DNA of 61,195 bases from Lachnospiraceae bacterium (GCA_030524705.1 JAUNGD010000015.1:1-61195); one strand, 5' to 3'; numbered from the stretch's first letter, positions 7,191 to 15,583 are shown. Notes: generated from the sequence alone by a model not told the origin. Program-made: numbers and translations.

Positions 7191-8126
7191 TCACCTGTCA
7201 TGCTGCTGCTGACGCTTCCGCTGCCACTGTTCCAGCAGTTTGATAATCGTTTCCTCCATTTTTTTCGGGGTATAACTTCTGGGAAAATATTTCCGCAGGG
7301 TATCAGAAGAAAATGTCACTTTGTCCAGATCACTTTTCTTCTCTTCCGACATAATGGCAAGCATCACATCTTCGGTGAGCTTCCCATTCTGGCTGAATTT
7401 TTTCATGCGCTGTGCCTGGGATAAAGAAGGGGTTGCCTGTTCCGAATCAATCGTCTCCAAGAGCCACTCCTGTTCCTCCGGTTTCAGGAATGAAACCTCA
7501 TAGGCCGGATTAAAAGCCATTCTTTTTTCATCTACCAAATCCAGCAGAGGGGGGATCAGTTCTGTAAGACGGATGAAACGTTGTATCTGATTTTTACTCT
7601 GTCCAACCTGTTCTGCCAGAATATCCCTTGATTTTCGTCCATCAGACTTGTGCCCAAGTTGGGCACAAGTTAAGTCGGCCCGCGCTCCCTGATGTTTCAT
7701 AGCTTCTAATTTCATCTTGTAAGCAAAAGCACGTTCGCTGGGAAGCAGTTCTTCTCTTTGCAGGTTACTGTCAACCATAATGATGGTTGCTGCATCATCA
7801 TCCAACTCCCGGATGATTACCGGCATGGTCTCTTTCCCGGCAATCTCACTGGCATGGTGGCGGCGATGCCCGGATATCAGTTCATACCCTCCATTTGGGT
7901 CCGGCCTTGCAATGGCAGGCACCAGAACACCATACTGACGGATACTCTCCGCCGTATCCATCATCGCCTCATCATCCTTGACTTTGAACGGATGGTTTTT
8001 AAAAGGATGAAGCTCTGACAAGGGAAGCTCCATTACTTTTTCACGCCCTTCATCTGCGCGGCTCTCATCCGTAGAAAACAGATCATCTACCGATGCCAGC
8101 TTTACATTTTTCGCGCTGCTTTTCAA
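7191..8126 (-). CDS. parB: ParB/Spo0J-family partition protein
   Basis: 311 residues. The N-terminal ParB nuclease-like domain has the hallmark GHRRHHA (box II) and DSNLQREELLPSERAFAYKM, followed by an HTH (RDILAEQVGQSKNQIQRFIRL). The start is a TTG at 8126 with GGAGG 9 bases before it, inside the 3' end of parA (44-base overlap in a different frame). It binds centromere-like sites on the element and stimulates the ParA ATPase for partition of the excised circle. Intact. Confidence 0.92.
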   Translation of the reverse strand: MKSSAKNVKLASVDDLFSTDESRADEGREKVMELPLSELHPFKNHPFKVKDDEAMMDTAESIRQYGVLVPAIARPDPNGGYELISGHRRHHASEIAGKETMPVIIRELDDDAATIIMVDSNLQREELLPSERAFAYKMKLEAMKHQGARADLTCAQLGHKSDGRKSRDILAEQVGQSKNQIQRFIRLTELIPPLLDLVDEKRMAFNPAYEVSFLKPEEQEWLLETIDSEQATPSLSQAQRMKKFSQNGKLTEDVMLAIMSEEKKSDLDKVTFSSDTLRKYFPRSYTPKKMEETIIKLLEQWQRKRQQQHDR

Positions 8127-8904
8127 TTTTTAGCACCTCCTTCGTCAGATTTTGGTAGGCTTCTGCCACTTTTCCCCCAGGATCATGGGCATAAATGCTT
8201 TTCCCCTCCGCACTGGTTTCCTTTGCCCGGACCGAATGTGGGATTTCCGTCCCAAATACCCTGATCTTGCTTCCGTAAGTATCCCGAAGCAAAGCGCTGA
8301 TGTCTTTTGCAAAGTTTGTCCGGCTGTCTACCATCGTGAGCAGGATGCCATCAACCTGCAGTTTGGGATTGATCTGCCTTCTCACCTTGCCAATCGTAGA
8401 CAACAGCTGCTCCAATCCCTTTGCCGGAAGGTACTCTGCTTGGACGGGAATTAATACCCTGTTTGCGGCCGTCAAAGCATTTACGGTGAGCATCCCCAGG
8501 GATGGCTGACAGTCAATCAGGATATGGGAATACTGATTCCTTACACTGTCCAGATACTGCCTGAGAATTGTCTCCCGGCTCATAGCATTTACAAGAGAGA
8601 CCTCCATGCCGGATAGCTGAATATCTGCAGGCATGAGATCAACCCCTTCGGGATGATGTAATATCCCTTCTCCGGGAAGGATCGGTTCATCCATCAAAAC
8701 TTTTCCCATCATGTCAGAAAGTGTTACCGGCAGCTTGTCCGGCTGTGGATTACCGAGACTGATCGTAAGGCTGCCCTGCGGATCACCGTCCACTACCAGC
8801 ACCTTCTTACCTGCCCGCGCCAATCCAATACCCAGATTGACACAGGTTGTTGTTTTTCCGACTCCACCTTTCTGGTTACATACGGAAATAATTTGTGCAT
8901 TCAA
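8083..8904 (-). CDS. parA: ParA/Soj-family partition ATPase
   Basis: 273 residues. Deviant Walker A NQKGGVGKTTTCVNLG at the N-terminus, VVDGDPQGS (A') and ILIDCQPSLGMLTVNAL (Walker B). The start is TTG 8904, about 7 bases after AAAGGAGGT; upstream in-frame codons encode no family sequence. With ParB it segregates the element. A terminator-like hairpin lies between its likely promoter and the ribosome binding site. Confidence 0.92.
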   Translation of the reverse strand: MNAQIISVCNQKGGVGKTTTCVNLGIGLARAGKKVLVVDGDPQGSLTISLGNPQPDKLPVTLSDMMGKVLMDEPILPGEGILHHPEGVDLMPADIQLSGMEVSLVNAMSRETILRQYLDSVRNQYSHILIDCQPSLGMLTVNALTAANRVLIPVQAEYLPAKGLEQLLSTIGKVRRQINPKLQVDGILLTMVDSRTNFAKDISALLRDTYGSKIRVFGTEIPHSVRAKETSAEGKSIYAHDPGGKVAEAYQNLTKEVLKIEKQREKCKAGIGR

Positions 8905-8932
8905 GTCACATACCTCCTTTGAAATAAAATAA

Positions 8933-8958
8933 GGCCATTCCAAAGACAAGGAACGGCC
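8933..8958 (-). promoter_or_regulatory. Terminator-like hairpin in the parA leader
   Basis: GGCCATTCC (8933-8941) and GGAACGGCC (8950-8958) form a 9-bp stem with one G-U pair and an 8-base loop. In the parA direction it is followed by TTATTTTATTT, then AAAGGAGG. It could be an attenuator limiting element gene expression, a terminator insulating the operon, or a ParB/regulator site. Confidence 0.55.
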
Positions 8959-8974
8959 AGTAAATTTGAGCATG

Positions 8975-9004
8975 AAAAAACCGCTTGCCTAAACAAACGG
9001 TTTT
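8975..9004 (-). terminator. Rho-independent terminator of the nucleotidyltransferase gene
   Basis: On the minus strand AAAACCGTTTG-loop-CAAGCGGTTTTTT: a clear stem and T-run 14 bases past the stop codon at 9018. Confidence 0.85.
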
Positions 9005-9017
9005 CCAATCCAGTATA

Positions 9018-9389
9018 TTATATTTTCATATTTAAAGCAGTATCAGTATATAAAACCACCCCTTCTTCTGATACATTTCTATAAAATGGAAGAATTTCTA
9101 TCCATCTTATATACTCCTGGTAACTTATATCTATGATAGAAAGCACTTTGGAATATTTAATAGAAAGGTCTGTGGAAATATCACTCAGCTTATCTTCAAA
9201 TAAACGTAACTCCTGATTATCTCCATCTATGAGAAGCATTATATCTACGTCTGATTCGCTGGTAGCTTCTCCACGAGCGACAGAGCCATACAAAATCACT
9301 GCTTTTAGTTTATCGCCATATACCTGCTCCAACATATCTACAAGTTCCTGCAGCATTGTTTTCAGTCCTATATCCTGCAATCTCTTCAT
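9018..9389 (-). CDS. MNT-type nucleotidyltransferase
   Basis: 123 residues. Contains the minimal nucleotidyltransferase signature YGSVARGEATSESDVDIMLLID (about residues 35-56), with the GS and DxD residues that bind the metal-nucleotide. Such MNT proteins often act as antitoxins that AMPylate a HEPN ribonuclease. No HEPN RX4HXY motif is visible next door; the partner is a 74-residue protein four bases upstream. It sits just outside the parA end of the conjugative element remnant. Confidence 0.85.
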   Translation of the reverse strand: MKRLQDIGLKTMLQELVDMLEQVYGDKLKAVILYGSVARGEATSESDVDIMLLIDGDNQELRLFEDKLSDISTDLSIKYSKVLSIIDISYQEYIRWIEILPFYRNVSEEGVVLYTDTALNMKI

Positions 9390-9393
9390 AGTT

Positions 9394-9618
9394 TCACATC
9401 ATCTTACACTTATTTTTCTTCTCGCGTTTCAGCAACTCATATACATAAGCAGATCCATCCAGATAAAGTCCGGTCTCTATATCACTCAACTTTTCAAAAG
9501 TATCTGACAGATAAAATTGCTCCATAGCCTGCTCTATAGTAATTCCATTATCCTCTATAAGATATCCAATCACTTCCTGCGTGGTGTACTCAATCATTTC
9601 CTGCTGCTGATTTGTCAT
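9394..9618 (-). CDS. Small protein co-transcribed with MNT nucleotidyltransferase
   Basis: 74 residues, mainly helical: EYTTQEVIGYLIEDNGITIEQAMEQFYLSDTFEKL, then IETGLYLDGSAYVYELLKRE. The stop lies 4 bases before the MNT start, implying a two-gene operon. I recall no firm family assignment; the helical pattern with ETGLY is shared with small proteins paired with MNT genes in gut Clostridia. Possible toxin or adaptor of a two-component MNT module (inference). Confidence 0.7.
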   Translation of the reverse strand: MTNQQQEMIEYTTQEVIGYLIEDNGITIEQAMEQFYLSDTFEKLSDIETGLYLDGSAYVYELLKREKKNKCKMM

Positions 9619-9650
9619 GCATCACACCTACTTTCTTCAATATATACTCT

Positions 9651-11069
9651 CTATAAATAATAGTTCCTCTTTTTCGTTCCGCCACTTGCCTTAACCATTC
9701 CTTCTGATGCCATCTCTTTTAAAAGTGCTCTGGTTCTAGCTTCGCTTAATCCAAGCATATTGGCAATTTCGCTTGTTTTAGCCACTCGATTATCCTCAAG
9801 AAAAGCGATTATTCTTTCTTTATTTTGTATCGTTTTTTTTGCTTGTTTTTTTTCAAACGATAAGGTCAGAATCGTCCGATCTGGCCCGTACTGTTCCTCA
9901 ATCTCAGGTTCTTTCCATCCCTCCTGTTCCCAGACCGAAAAGATATCCGGCACTCCGCTTCCCGCGCGCTCACCAATACCTATCATATTGAACATTTTCA
10001 TCAGAGCCTTATTTCTTGGATCAGAAATTCCGCCTTTCAGCATCTGGCGCTTTCCTGTTCTGACATAGCCTGGATTTTCCATTACAATAGAATCCTGGTC
10101 TTTCTTAATCACAACACCACGCACCACATAAAAATCTGTATTGACAAGACAATTTGCCAATGCTTCTCTAAGTGCTTTATGAACAGGTGTATCATCCACC
10201 CGAATACCGCCGACCAGTTTAAAAGGTATCTTCACATCCTTAATTATCTTATTATAAACGCGGAAAAAAAAGTCAAATACATTCCCAGACCATTCCCCAG
10301 AGCTGGACTGCAGACGATCTGTCCAACGTATTGTCGGGTCAAGCATTTCTCTGTAATCCAGAAAATATTCCGAAAATTCCCGGACAATATCATATTCATT
10401 GCCAAACATCAGCATTTCTGCTGCCGTAGGATGCAGCTTCCCGTCCTGCTTTGACCTTGCTGCCGCCCCAATATTTTTCAAATACTCCTCGTTTTCCAGC
10501 ATTTCCCACACATGCCCACGTTTCCAGCTTCTATGAAGATTGCGGTAAGATTGAATCGTCTCCTGGTTCAGATCAGCAATATCCCAATCCTCCAGGATTT
10601 TCATATCCATCGTTTGTTCTGTCTGATCCCGGAGCATGGCCCTGACTTCACTTGGCGTACAATGATAATCCCCTTCCCAATTTCTTCGGAAGGTTCCTTT
10701 AAAAATGTCTCCATTAATATAGACTAGTTTCTGTTCTCTCGTTGCTCTCGGTACAGTAATAACCATGATGACACCATCAGAAACTTCATAAATCTTCACA
10801 TCATTATCCGTAAGCAAATTGATGCTAACCTTATTCGGATTATTTATTGCATCCCAGAAGTCCTTACGCAATTTATCTTCGTGATCCAATCCCGTAGCTT
10901 CCCAGCTTCCATCTTCTCGTTCCCGAACGCCTAAAATAATCGCACCGCCATAACAGTTTGCGAAAGAAGAATACGTTTCCCAAAGTGAAACTGGCAAACC
11001 GCCTTTTGCTTTTTTTACTTCCCTGCGGTTATCTTCCTTATATTCATCAAATTTAGTCAGATCAAACAC
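9651..11069 (-). CDS. AlbA_2 (Schlafen-like) ATP-binding regulator
   Basis: 472 residues, GTG start at 11069. The N-terminal AlbA_2 domain has the EDNRREVKKAKGGLP opening and CYGGAIILGVREREDG. The central C-terminal-half HATPase_c_4-like region has HKALREALANCLVNTDF and a glycine-rich GIGERAGSGVPDIF lid. The end is a winged helix (KTSEIANMLGLSEARTRALLKEMASEGMVK). Such proteins are described as putative transcriptional regulators or accessory helicase-like factors; some occur in defence islands. It stands alone downstream of the decayed mazF/uvrB region. Confidence 0.88.
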   Translation of the reverse strand: MFDLTKFDEYKEDNRREVKKAKGGLPVSLWETYSSFANCYGGAIILGVREREDGSWEATGLDHEDKLRKDFWDAINNPNKVSINLLTDNDVKIYEVSDGVIMVITVPRATREQKLVYINGDIFKGTFRRNWEGDYHCTPSEVRAMLRDQTEQTMDMKILEDWDIADLNQETIQSYRNLHRSWKRGHVWEMLENEEYLKNIGAAARSKQDGKLHPTAAEMLMFGNEYDIVREFSEYFLDYREMLDPTIRWTDRLQSSSGEWSGNVFDFFFRVYNKIIKDVKIPFKLVGGIRVDDTPVHKALREALANCLVNTDFYVVRGVVIKKDQDSIVMENPGYVRTGKRQMLKGGISDPRNKALMKMFNMIGIGERAGSGVPDIFSVWEQEGWKEPEIEEQYGPDRTILTLSFEKKQAKKTIQNKERIIAFLEDNRVAKTSEIANMLGLSEARTRALLKEMASEGMVKASGGTKKRNYYL

Positions 11070-11181
11070 TTTTTCGCCACCCTTGTCCTTTATTTATATC
11101 GTCTTCCCTATCTGCTCTAAATTAAGACACTCCTGATTGTATCATGATTTTGACATTCAGAAAAGGAAAGCATTCATGCTC

Positions 11182-11430
11182 TCTACGAATGAAGGTCACT
11201 AAACTCATTCAGTCCATACAGTGTTACTATGTCCACACAGTCCATCTAGTCCACAATATCTGGTATAAACAGCACCAAATAACACTAAATATCACATCCG
11301 ATATCCGACTCACTTAATAGGACACAAAATACTCCACCGTGTTTTCCGGGAAGAACTCCTTAAACTCACCTTAGAGCTGTGCAGCGAAAGTCTTATTGTA
11401 TACTAAGATCTACGAATGAAAGTTACTAAA
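11182..11430. repeat. Pair of 22-bp imperfect direct repeats
   Basis: TCTACGAATGAARGTYACTAAA occurs at 11182-11203 and 11409-11430 (20 of 22 bases identical), 227 bases apart, flanking the uvrB remnant. The interval also contains reiterated AGTCCA(T/C) motifs (about 11209-11253). They may be scars of insertion/excision. Beyond these and the uvrB and mazF remnants, 11070-11565 holds no recognisable gene. Confidence 0.7.
11314..11409 (-). pseudogene. uvrB: Short remnant of uvrB (excinuclease ABC subunit B)
   Basis: Reading the minus strand gives ILVYNKTFAAQL-stop-GEFKEFFPENTVEYFVSY-stop. This lines up with the universally conserved UvrB segment around NKTLAAQLYGEFKEFFP and AVEYFVSYYDYY, at about 24 of 28 positions. 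Both stops are TAA in place of conserved tyrosine codons. Nothing before or after matches UvrB, so this is a fossil of about 30 codons, possibly carried in with the adjacent mobile DNA. Confidence 0.8.
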
Positions 11431-11565
11431 AAGTATAGCATAAATAAAATAAAAAGTATAGATATTTTTAGAACATTTGTTCTTACCTCTATACATTCTT
11501 CTTGCAAGTTTTTCTTCCTCTTCATTTAGAATAACCTCATCAATTAAGAAAGAATTACTAAAATA

Positions 11566-11832
11566 TCATTTTTCATCCAAGCCAACACTGACAACCAATG
11601 CCTTGTCTATTTCTTCCATTTAATTCTGATCCAACGCACCAATATAACCATCCAATCGTTATTTATCTACCGTTCGTAACTGCTCCGGCCTCACCGCAGA
11701 TGACTTCTTTAACATCTCACCTGCCTGTATATAACAATGGGGCGGTAGTTTCGGCTTATATTCTGACTGCTCAGATCCTATCACCTGACTAAGGCTGACA
11801 CAGTATACATCCCCTCGTGAATATACACGCAT
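11566..11832 (-). pseudogene. Decayed MazF/PemK toxin gene
   Basis: ATG 11832 with a good GGGAGG site opens MRVYSRGDVYCVSLSQVIGSEQS, the MazF N-terminus (RGDVY, GSEQ). The reading then jumps to KPKLPPHCYIQ, lacking the roughly 20-residue central strand pair. It continues LKKSSAVRPEQLRTVDK-stop-RLDGYIGALDQN-stop-MEEIDKALVVSVGL. Thus there is an internal deletion plus two stop codons (the first at 11659-11661), and the rest of the family C-terminus is still readable. No antitoxin gene is visible upstream. Confidence 0.85.
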
Positions 11833-12171
11833 AATGTTTCCTCCCTTCACAGAGATTTTTCAAGCTGTTACTATGTAAAAACAGCTGCCCCAAACTTTTT
11901 AGCAAATTGAACATCGTCTGGTGCAGCTACTCTTATTTTTTTCTTCCGTCACTTTTGCCACGCTCCCTGCCGGTGGGGATATTGCAGGCCGCCCCTGGCA
12001 GGGCTGTCATCACTCCCGATCTGCCACAATCAGAGCTAAAACTTCCATCCATCGCTCCAGCAGTCTATATCCTTCACCTCCTTCAGACTGCCCTCTTCAT
12101 CTTTTTCTATTGTGAGCTGCCTTTTCGTTATCAATTCAAAAATCCCTACTTGTCTTTTTTCATCATTTTGT
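11833..12171. other. Gene-free stretch between mazF remnant and ABC operon
   Basis: Contains the hairpin described at 11883-11928 and a GC-rich segment (about 11960-12050) with no open frame that resembles a known family on either strand. Probably decayed sequence downstream of the ABC transporter operon. Confidence 0.5.
11883..11928 (-). terminator. Terminator-like hairpin downstream of the ABC operon
   Basis: On the minus strand AGCTGCACCA pairs with TTGGGGCAGCT and is followed by GTTTTTAC. The plus strand reads into TATTTTTTT, so it could act bidirectionally. A smaller overlapping inverted repeat, AGCTGTT-N10-AACAGCT, lies at 11863-11886. Confidence 0.55.
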
Positions 12172-12819
12172 TCACCTTTGCTCTATCCGCTCCAGTATCT
12201 GCAGTTCACCTTTCCGCAAACGTAAAATTACATCCGCCTCTTTTGCCAATTCGTTAGAGTGGGTAACGATCACCACGCATTTGCCGGACTTATGGGCGCT
12301 GTCTTTCAGGATAGCAGTAATCTCGGCGGCTGTTTCTTCATCCAGATTGCCGGTTGGCTCGTCTGCGAGAATGACCTGAGCATCGCTTGCAAGGGCGCGG
12401 GCGATAGCAACACGCTGCTGCTGACCGCCGGAGAGCTTCAGCACATTTCGCTTTGCTTCTTCCTTAGTAAGCCCCAGTTTCTCTAAAATGGGAAGAGGCG
12501 GCAGCTTGGAGGTCAAGGCCACATTCTCCATCGGCGTTAAGTAGTCGATCAGGTTGTAGCTCTGGAAGATAAACGCCACATGGCTGCGCCGATGATTTGC
12601 AAGTCCGGTCTTTTCAATGTCCTCGCCCTGATACAAAATCTGACCGCTGGTTGGACTGTCCAGACCGCCCAACAGAGACAGCAGCGTTGTCTTGCCGCAC
12701 CCGGAGGGACCGAGGATGGCATACATCTTGCCCTGCTCCATTTGTGCGCTGATATTTTTCAGCACTTTTTTCTTGTTATCATAAGTGTATTGCACACCTT
12801 TCACTTCTAAAATGCTCAT
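12172..12819 (-). CDS. ABC transporter ATP-binding protein (MacB/LolD type)
   Basis: 215 residues. Walker A GPSGCGKTT (about residue 37), Q-loop FQSYNLIDYLTPMENV, signature LSGGQQQRVAIARAL, Walker B VILADEPTGNLD, H-loop VTHS. The LDEPTGNLD-type sequence and short length are typical of ATPases that pair with FtsX-like permeases (mechanotransmission rather than transport through a pore). It follows the 424-residue permease by 14 bases. Last gene of a three-gene operon regulated by the two-component system immediately upstream. Confidence 0.93.
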   Translation of the reverse strand: MSILEVKGVQYTYDNKKKVLKNISAQMEQGKMYAILGPSGCGKTTLLSLLGGLDSPTSGQILYQGEDIEKTGLANHRRSHVAFIFQSYNLIDYLTPMENVALTSKLPPLPILEKLGLTKEEAKRNVLKLSGGQQQRVAIARALASDAQVILADEPTGNLDEETAAEITAILKDSAHKSGKCVVIVTHSNELAKEADVILRLRKGELQILERIEQR

Positions 12820-12833
12820 AGTTAAAATCTCCT

Positions 12834-14108
12834 TTACTCCATCTGTGACAAAATTTCTTTCGGTTTCAGGCGCATAGCGGGTATACAGGAAATCAGCGCC
12901 GCTGCCACCAGCAAAATACCGCCTCCACCCGCCACCAGCAGAAAATGCTCCGGCGTGACAATGACATTTTCCGCCGCCTTGTCAAACAAAGTACCCAGGA
13001 TACCCGCTACCTGTTTACTGGACAGGTATGCAAGCGGAAAAGCCACCACCGCAACCAGCAGGGTTTCCAGAACGTATTGCAGAATGACCGCTGGTTTGGC
13101 GATCCCCACCGCCAGCAGGATTCCGGTTTCCCGGTTCCGGCTGCGTACAGACATGAAGAGAATCAGGACAATCAGCGCCATGCTCACAGCAGTTATCACA
13201 ACGATCAGGGTAGTAATCAGTGTTCCGGTATCAGAAAGGGAATTGGAGATATTCTGATACACTTGATCGTTGGCAGTAAGCTTGAAGTTGTTCCAGTTGA
13301 TGGACGAGATACTTTGCGCCTTCTTAATCACGTTGTCCAACTGTGCGGCATCGGTAACATAATAATAGGCTTCTGAAATACCCTCGCCTTTTTCACCCCA
13401 TCCTTTTAACAAGCCTTCTGCCGCCTCCATACTGCAAAAGACAAAACTGGAGTAGTCATAATAGGACGAATCATCATACATATTGACCTGGTCGTCCTTG
13501 TCTGCTGCAACATCGAAGATCCCCACAATCTCCATATCTACTGCAGGAGTATTATTCTGCGGATAATAAATCCCGGTCAGGGTATCTCCAACTTTCAGGT
13601 CATTCCAATCGGCAAGCTCCCGGCTGATCATAACGCCATTTGCCATGTCGTCTGTGATATGGGAACCCTCCGCCACTTCAAACCGCCCCGACAAAAACAG
13701 TTCATGGTACTGGGAGTTATAGGAGCCATAGTTATAAAAACTGTAGTTCTCATGTGTCAGCTCCTTTCCTTTGTCGTTGAAGATATGAGGTAACGTAATC
13801 AATGAAGCATCATATCCTTCAACGCCATCTACGGTAGCAATCCTCTGAATCATATCTTCGGTTAAAAATTCCTGTATACTATAAGAACCTCCGCTGCCAT
13901 TTGACCAGCCTCCTGTAGATAAATTCCGTTCCACCGTAAAACTGGCCCCGGTCGTTCCCCGCAGTTCTTCTGCCTGTTCCTCCTGTGCGTCTGCAATGGC
14001 AAGCCCGGATAATACCAACGTGGTAATCGCCAGTAGCAGGCAGAACACCAGCAGCGTCTTTTTCCATTTTCGCGCGGTATGAAGAACCGCCCGTAATCCT
14101 AAATTCAT
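12834..14108 (-). CDS. FtsX-like ABC transporter permease
   Basis: 424 residues, AAGGAGG before ATG 14108. TM1 (KTLLVFCLLLAITTLVLSGLAI) is followed by a large extracellular domain of about 240 residues and then three TM helices (TLITTLIVVITAVSMALIVLILF; VLETLLVAVVAFPLAYL; LLVAGGGGILLVAAALISC), ending RLKPKEILSQME. This is the MacB/FtsX layout. The extracellular domain differs from that of the neighbouring permease, so the two probably form a heterodimer on one ATPase. Likely role is export or resistance to membrane-active peptides (inference from family and context). Confidence 0.9.
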   Translation of the reverse strand: MNLGLRAVLHTARKWKKTLLVFCLLLAITTLVLSGLAIADAQEEQAEELRGTTGASFTVERNLSTGGWSNGSGGSYSIQEFLTEDMIQRIATVDGVEGYDASLITLPHIFNDKGKELTHENYSFYNYGSYNSQYHELFLSGRFEVAEGSHITDDMANGVMISRELADWNDLKVGDTLTGIYYPQNNTPAVDMEIVGIFDVAADKDDQVNMYDDSSYYDYSSFVFCSMEAAEGLLKGWGEKGEGISEAYYYVTDAAQLDNVIKKAQSISSINWNNFKLTANDQVYQNISNSLSDTGTLITTLIVVITAVSMALIVLILFMSVRSRNRETGILLAVGIAKPAVILQYVLETLLVAVVAFPLAYLSSKQVAGILGTLFDKAAENVIVTPEHFLLVAGGGGILLVAAALISCIPAMRLKPKEILSQME

Positions 14109-14123
14109 GTCGGATGCACCTCC

Positions 14124-15461
14124 TTAACTCATCTGCGATAAAATATTCCTTGGCTTCATTTTCATAATGGGATAGGCGGCCAACGCCGTGGATGCTGCAC
14201 AAAGCACCATGCCAAAGGCCCACACCAGGGCATAGTCCTTAGCCGAAACAGCCACCTCGATTTCCGACAGCCCTAAATCTTCACTGGATTTCTCCGCACT
14301 CTCGGCATCCCCCGTCAGGCTAACTGTTTCGTAAGCTTCGGAAGTCACCTGGGAGAGCAGGCTGCTCCCAATCTGATGGGAAATCGCTGAACTGGCACCA
14401 AAGGAAAGCAGCAGAGCCAGAACCGCAGCGATCACGACCTCCAGCAAATATTGCATGAGTACAGAGCCTTTGGAAATCCCCATCGCCAGATAGACGCCAG
14501 TTTCGTGAATACGCCCCCTAAGCCGCAGGGTCAAAAACAGAGCCAGCACCAAAAAGCAGATAAGAGACACTACTGCAATAGCGATAAAGACAATGTTTTG
14601 TAAGCCTGCCAGGGATTCTTTGGCGTTCTGATAATCGTTGTCATAGCGGGTCAGCGTACAATTTGCCCAGTCCATACTATCAATTCCCTGTACTTCGGCC
14701 ATGATTTGCTCCAGATCATCCGGGTCATTTACATAGAAATCCCCGTACTGGACGCGGGTTTCTCCCTCGGTCCCATAGAGCAGGAAGGAAGCAGTTGCAA
14801 GGTCAGTGAACATGATATTGTCGTACAGATCGCAAGACGGGGCGAGACCAATAGAATCCTGCTCCTTGGTGTTTATGAAAATCCCGGCCACCGTCACCGG
14901 GATTGTGTGGGTTTGATCTTCTATACCCCGAAGCAGCAAAGTGTCCCCTATAGAAAGCCCGTTACGCTTTGCGAATTTCTCATGGATCAAAACCTGTTTC
15001 CCGGTTTCAGTGACGATGTGACTGCCCTCGGTCAGTGTAAAGCCTCCCTCTGTGAAATAGCTGTCATTTTCAGATTTTGTATTTGCCACAAGCCTCCCGG
15101 CATTCTCATAGCCATCCGGGATCTGAGCGGCGTCCTCCGTGTTGATTTCCAACGGGTTTCCCTGGGTGTCCAGGTAAGTGGCATAAGTGTAGGAACGCAG
15201 CGTATACCCTCCGCTCAGGCCATCCATGGAAAGAATTTGCTTGGTCACTGCCTCTGGGATTCCGGTGTCCAGGTGTTTCGCGTTGATGGTAAAGTATCCC
15301 AACAGCGCCTTTTTGATATTTGTGTTGGCCGTTTCTGTGGCTGACCGAATGGACAGACAAGTTAGCATCAGCGTCGCCATGACCAGCAGGAACGCCAGAA
15401 GGGTCAGGGTTTTGCCTTTTTTCCGAATGGAATACAGACAAGCCCGTTTACATAAGTTCAT
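14124..15461 (-). CDS. FtsX-like ABC transporter permease, second subunit
   Basis: 445 residues. Start at 15461 (MNLCKRACLYSIRKKGKTL) follows AGGAGG by 9 bases; upstream in-frame codons lie in the promoter region. It has the same topology as the 424-residue permease: TM1 after KGKTLTLLAFLLVMATLMLTCLS, a large outer domain, then NIVFIAIAVVSLICFLVLALFL and two more TMs, with the shared ending MKPRNILSQMS. The two are ancient paralogues. Its promoter contains the GTGGAG direct repeat also found before the response regulator gene. Confidence 0.9.
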   Translation of the reverse strand: MNLCKRACLYSIRKKGKTLTLLAFLLVMATLMLTCLSIRSATETANTNIKKALLGYFTINAKHLDTGIPEAVTKQILSMDGLSGGYTLRSYTYATYLDTQGNPLEINTEDAAQIPDGYENAGRLVANTKSENDSYFTEGGFTLTEGSHIVTETGKQVLIHEKFAKRNGLSIGDTLLLRGIEDQTHTIPVTVAGIFINTKEQDSIGLAPSCDLYDNIMFTDLATASFLLYGTEGETRVQYGDFYVNDPDDLEQIMAEVQGIDSMDWANCTLTRYDNDYQNAKESLAGLQNIVFIAIAVVSLICFLVLALFLTLRLRGRIHETGVYLAMGISKGSVLMQYLLEVVIAAVLALLLSFGASSAISHQIGSSLLSQVTSEAYETVSLTGDAESAEKSSEDLGLSEIEVAVSAKDYALVWAFGMVLCAASTALAAYPIMKMKPRNILSQMS

Positions 15462-15490
15462 GGGATTAACCTCCTGTATTTGATGACAAA

Positions 15491-15523
15491 AATATACCGA
15501 AGGAAAGTGGAGCCGAGGTGGAG
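15491..15523 (-). promoter_or_regulatory. Promoter of the ABC operon with response-regulator binding repeat
   Basis: Direct repeat GTGGAG at 15507-15512 and 15518-15523 (11-bp period; CTCCAC on the transcribed strand) ends 10 bases before a -10 element TATATT (complement of 15491-15496). No good -35 is present. The same arrangement occurs at 17646-17678 before the response regulator gene. This is the geometry of an OmpR-family activator site. Confidence 0.75.
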
Positions 15524-15548
15524 CTAAGGAGTATTTCAGATATAGTTT

Positions 15549-15583
15549 GAGGGCCGGACTGCTTTGTGAGCAATCCGGCCCTC
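15549..15583. terminator. Strong hairpin between histidine kinase and permease genes
   Basis: GAGGGCCGGA (15549-15558) and TCCGGCCCTC (15574-15583) form a perfect 10-bp GC-rich stem, extended by CTGC/GCA pairing. It follows the kinase stop by 32 bases. No T-run follows in the kinase direction; a CTTTTT lies on the other side. It probably stops or weakens readthrough from the regulatory genes into the transporter promoter. Confidence 0.6.
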
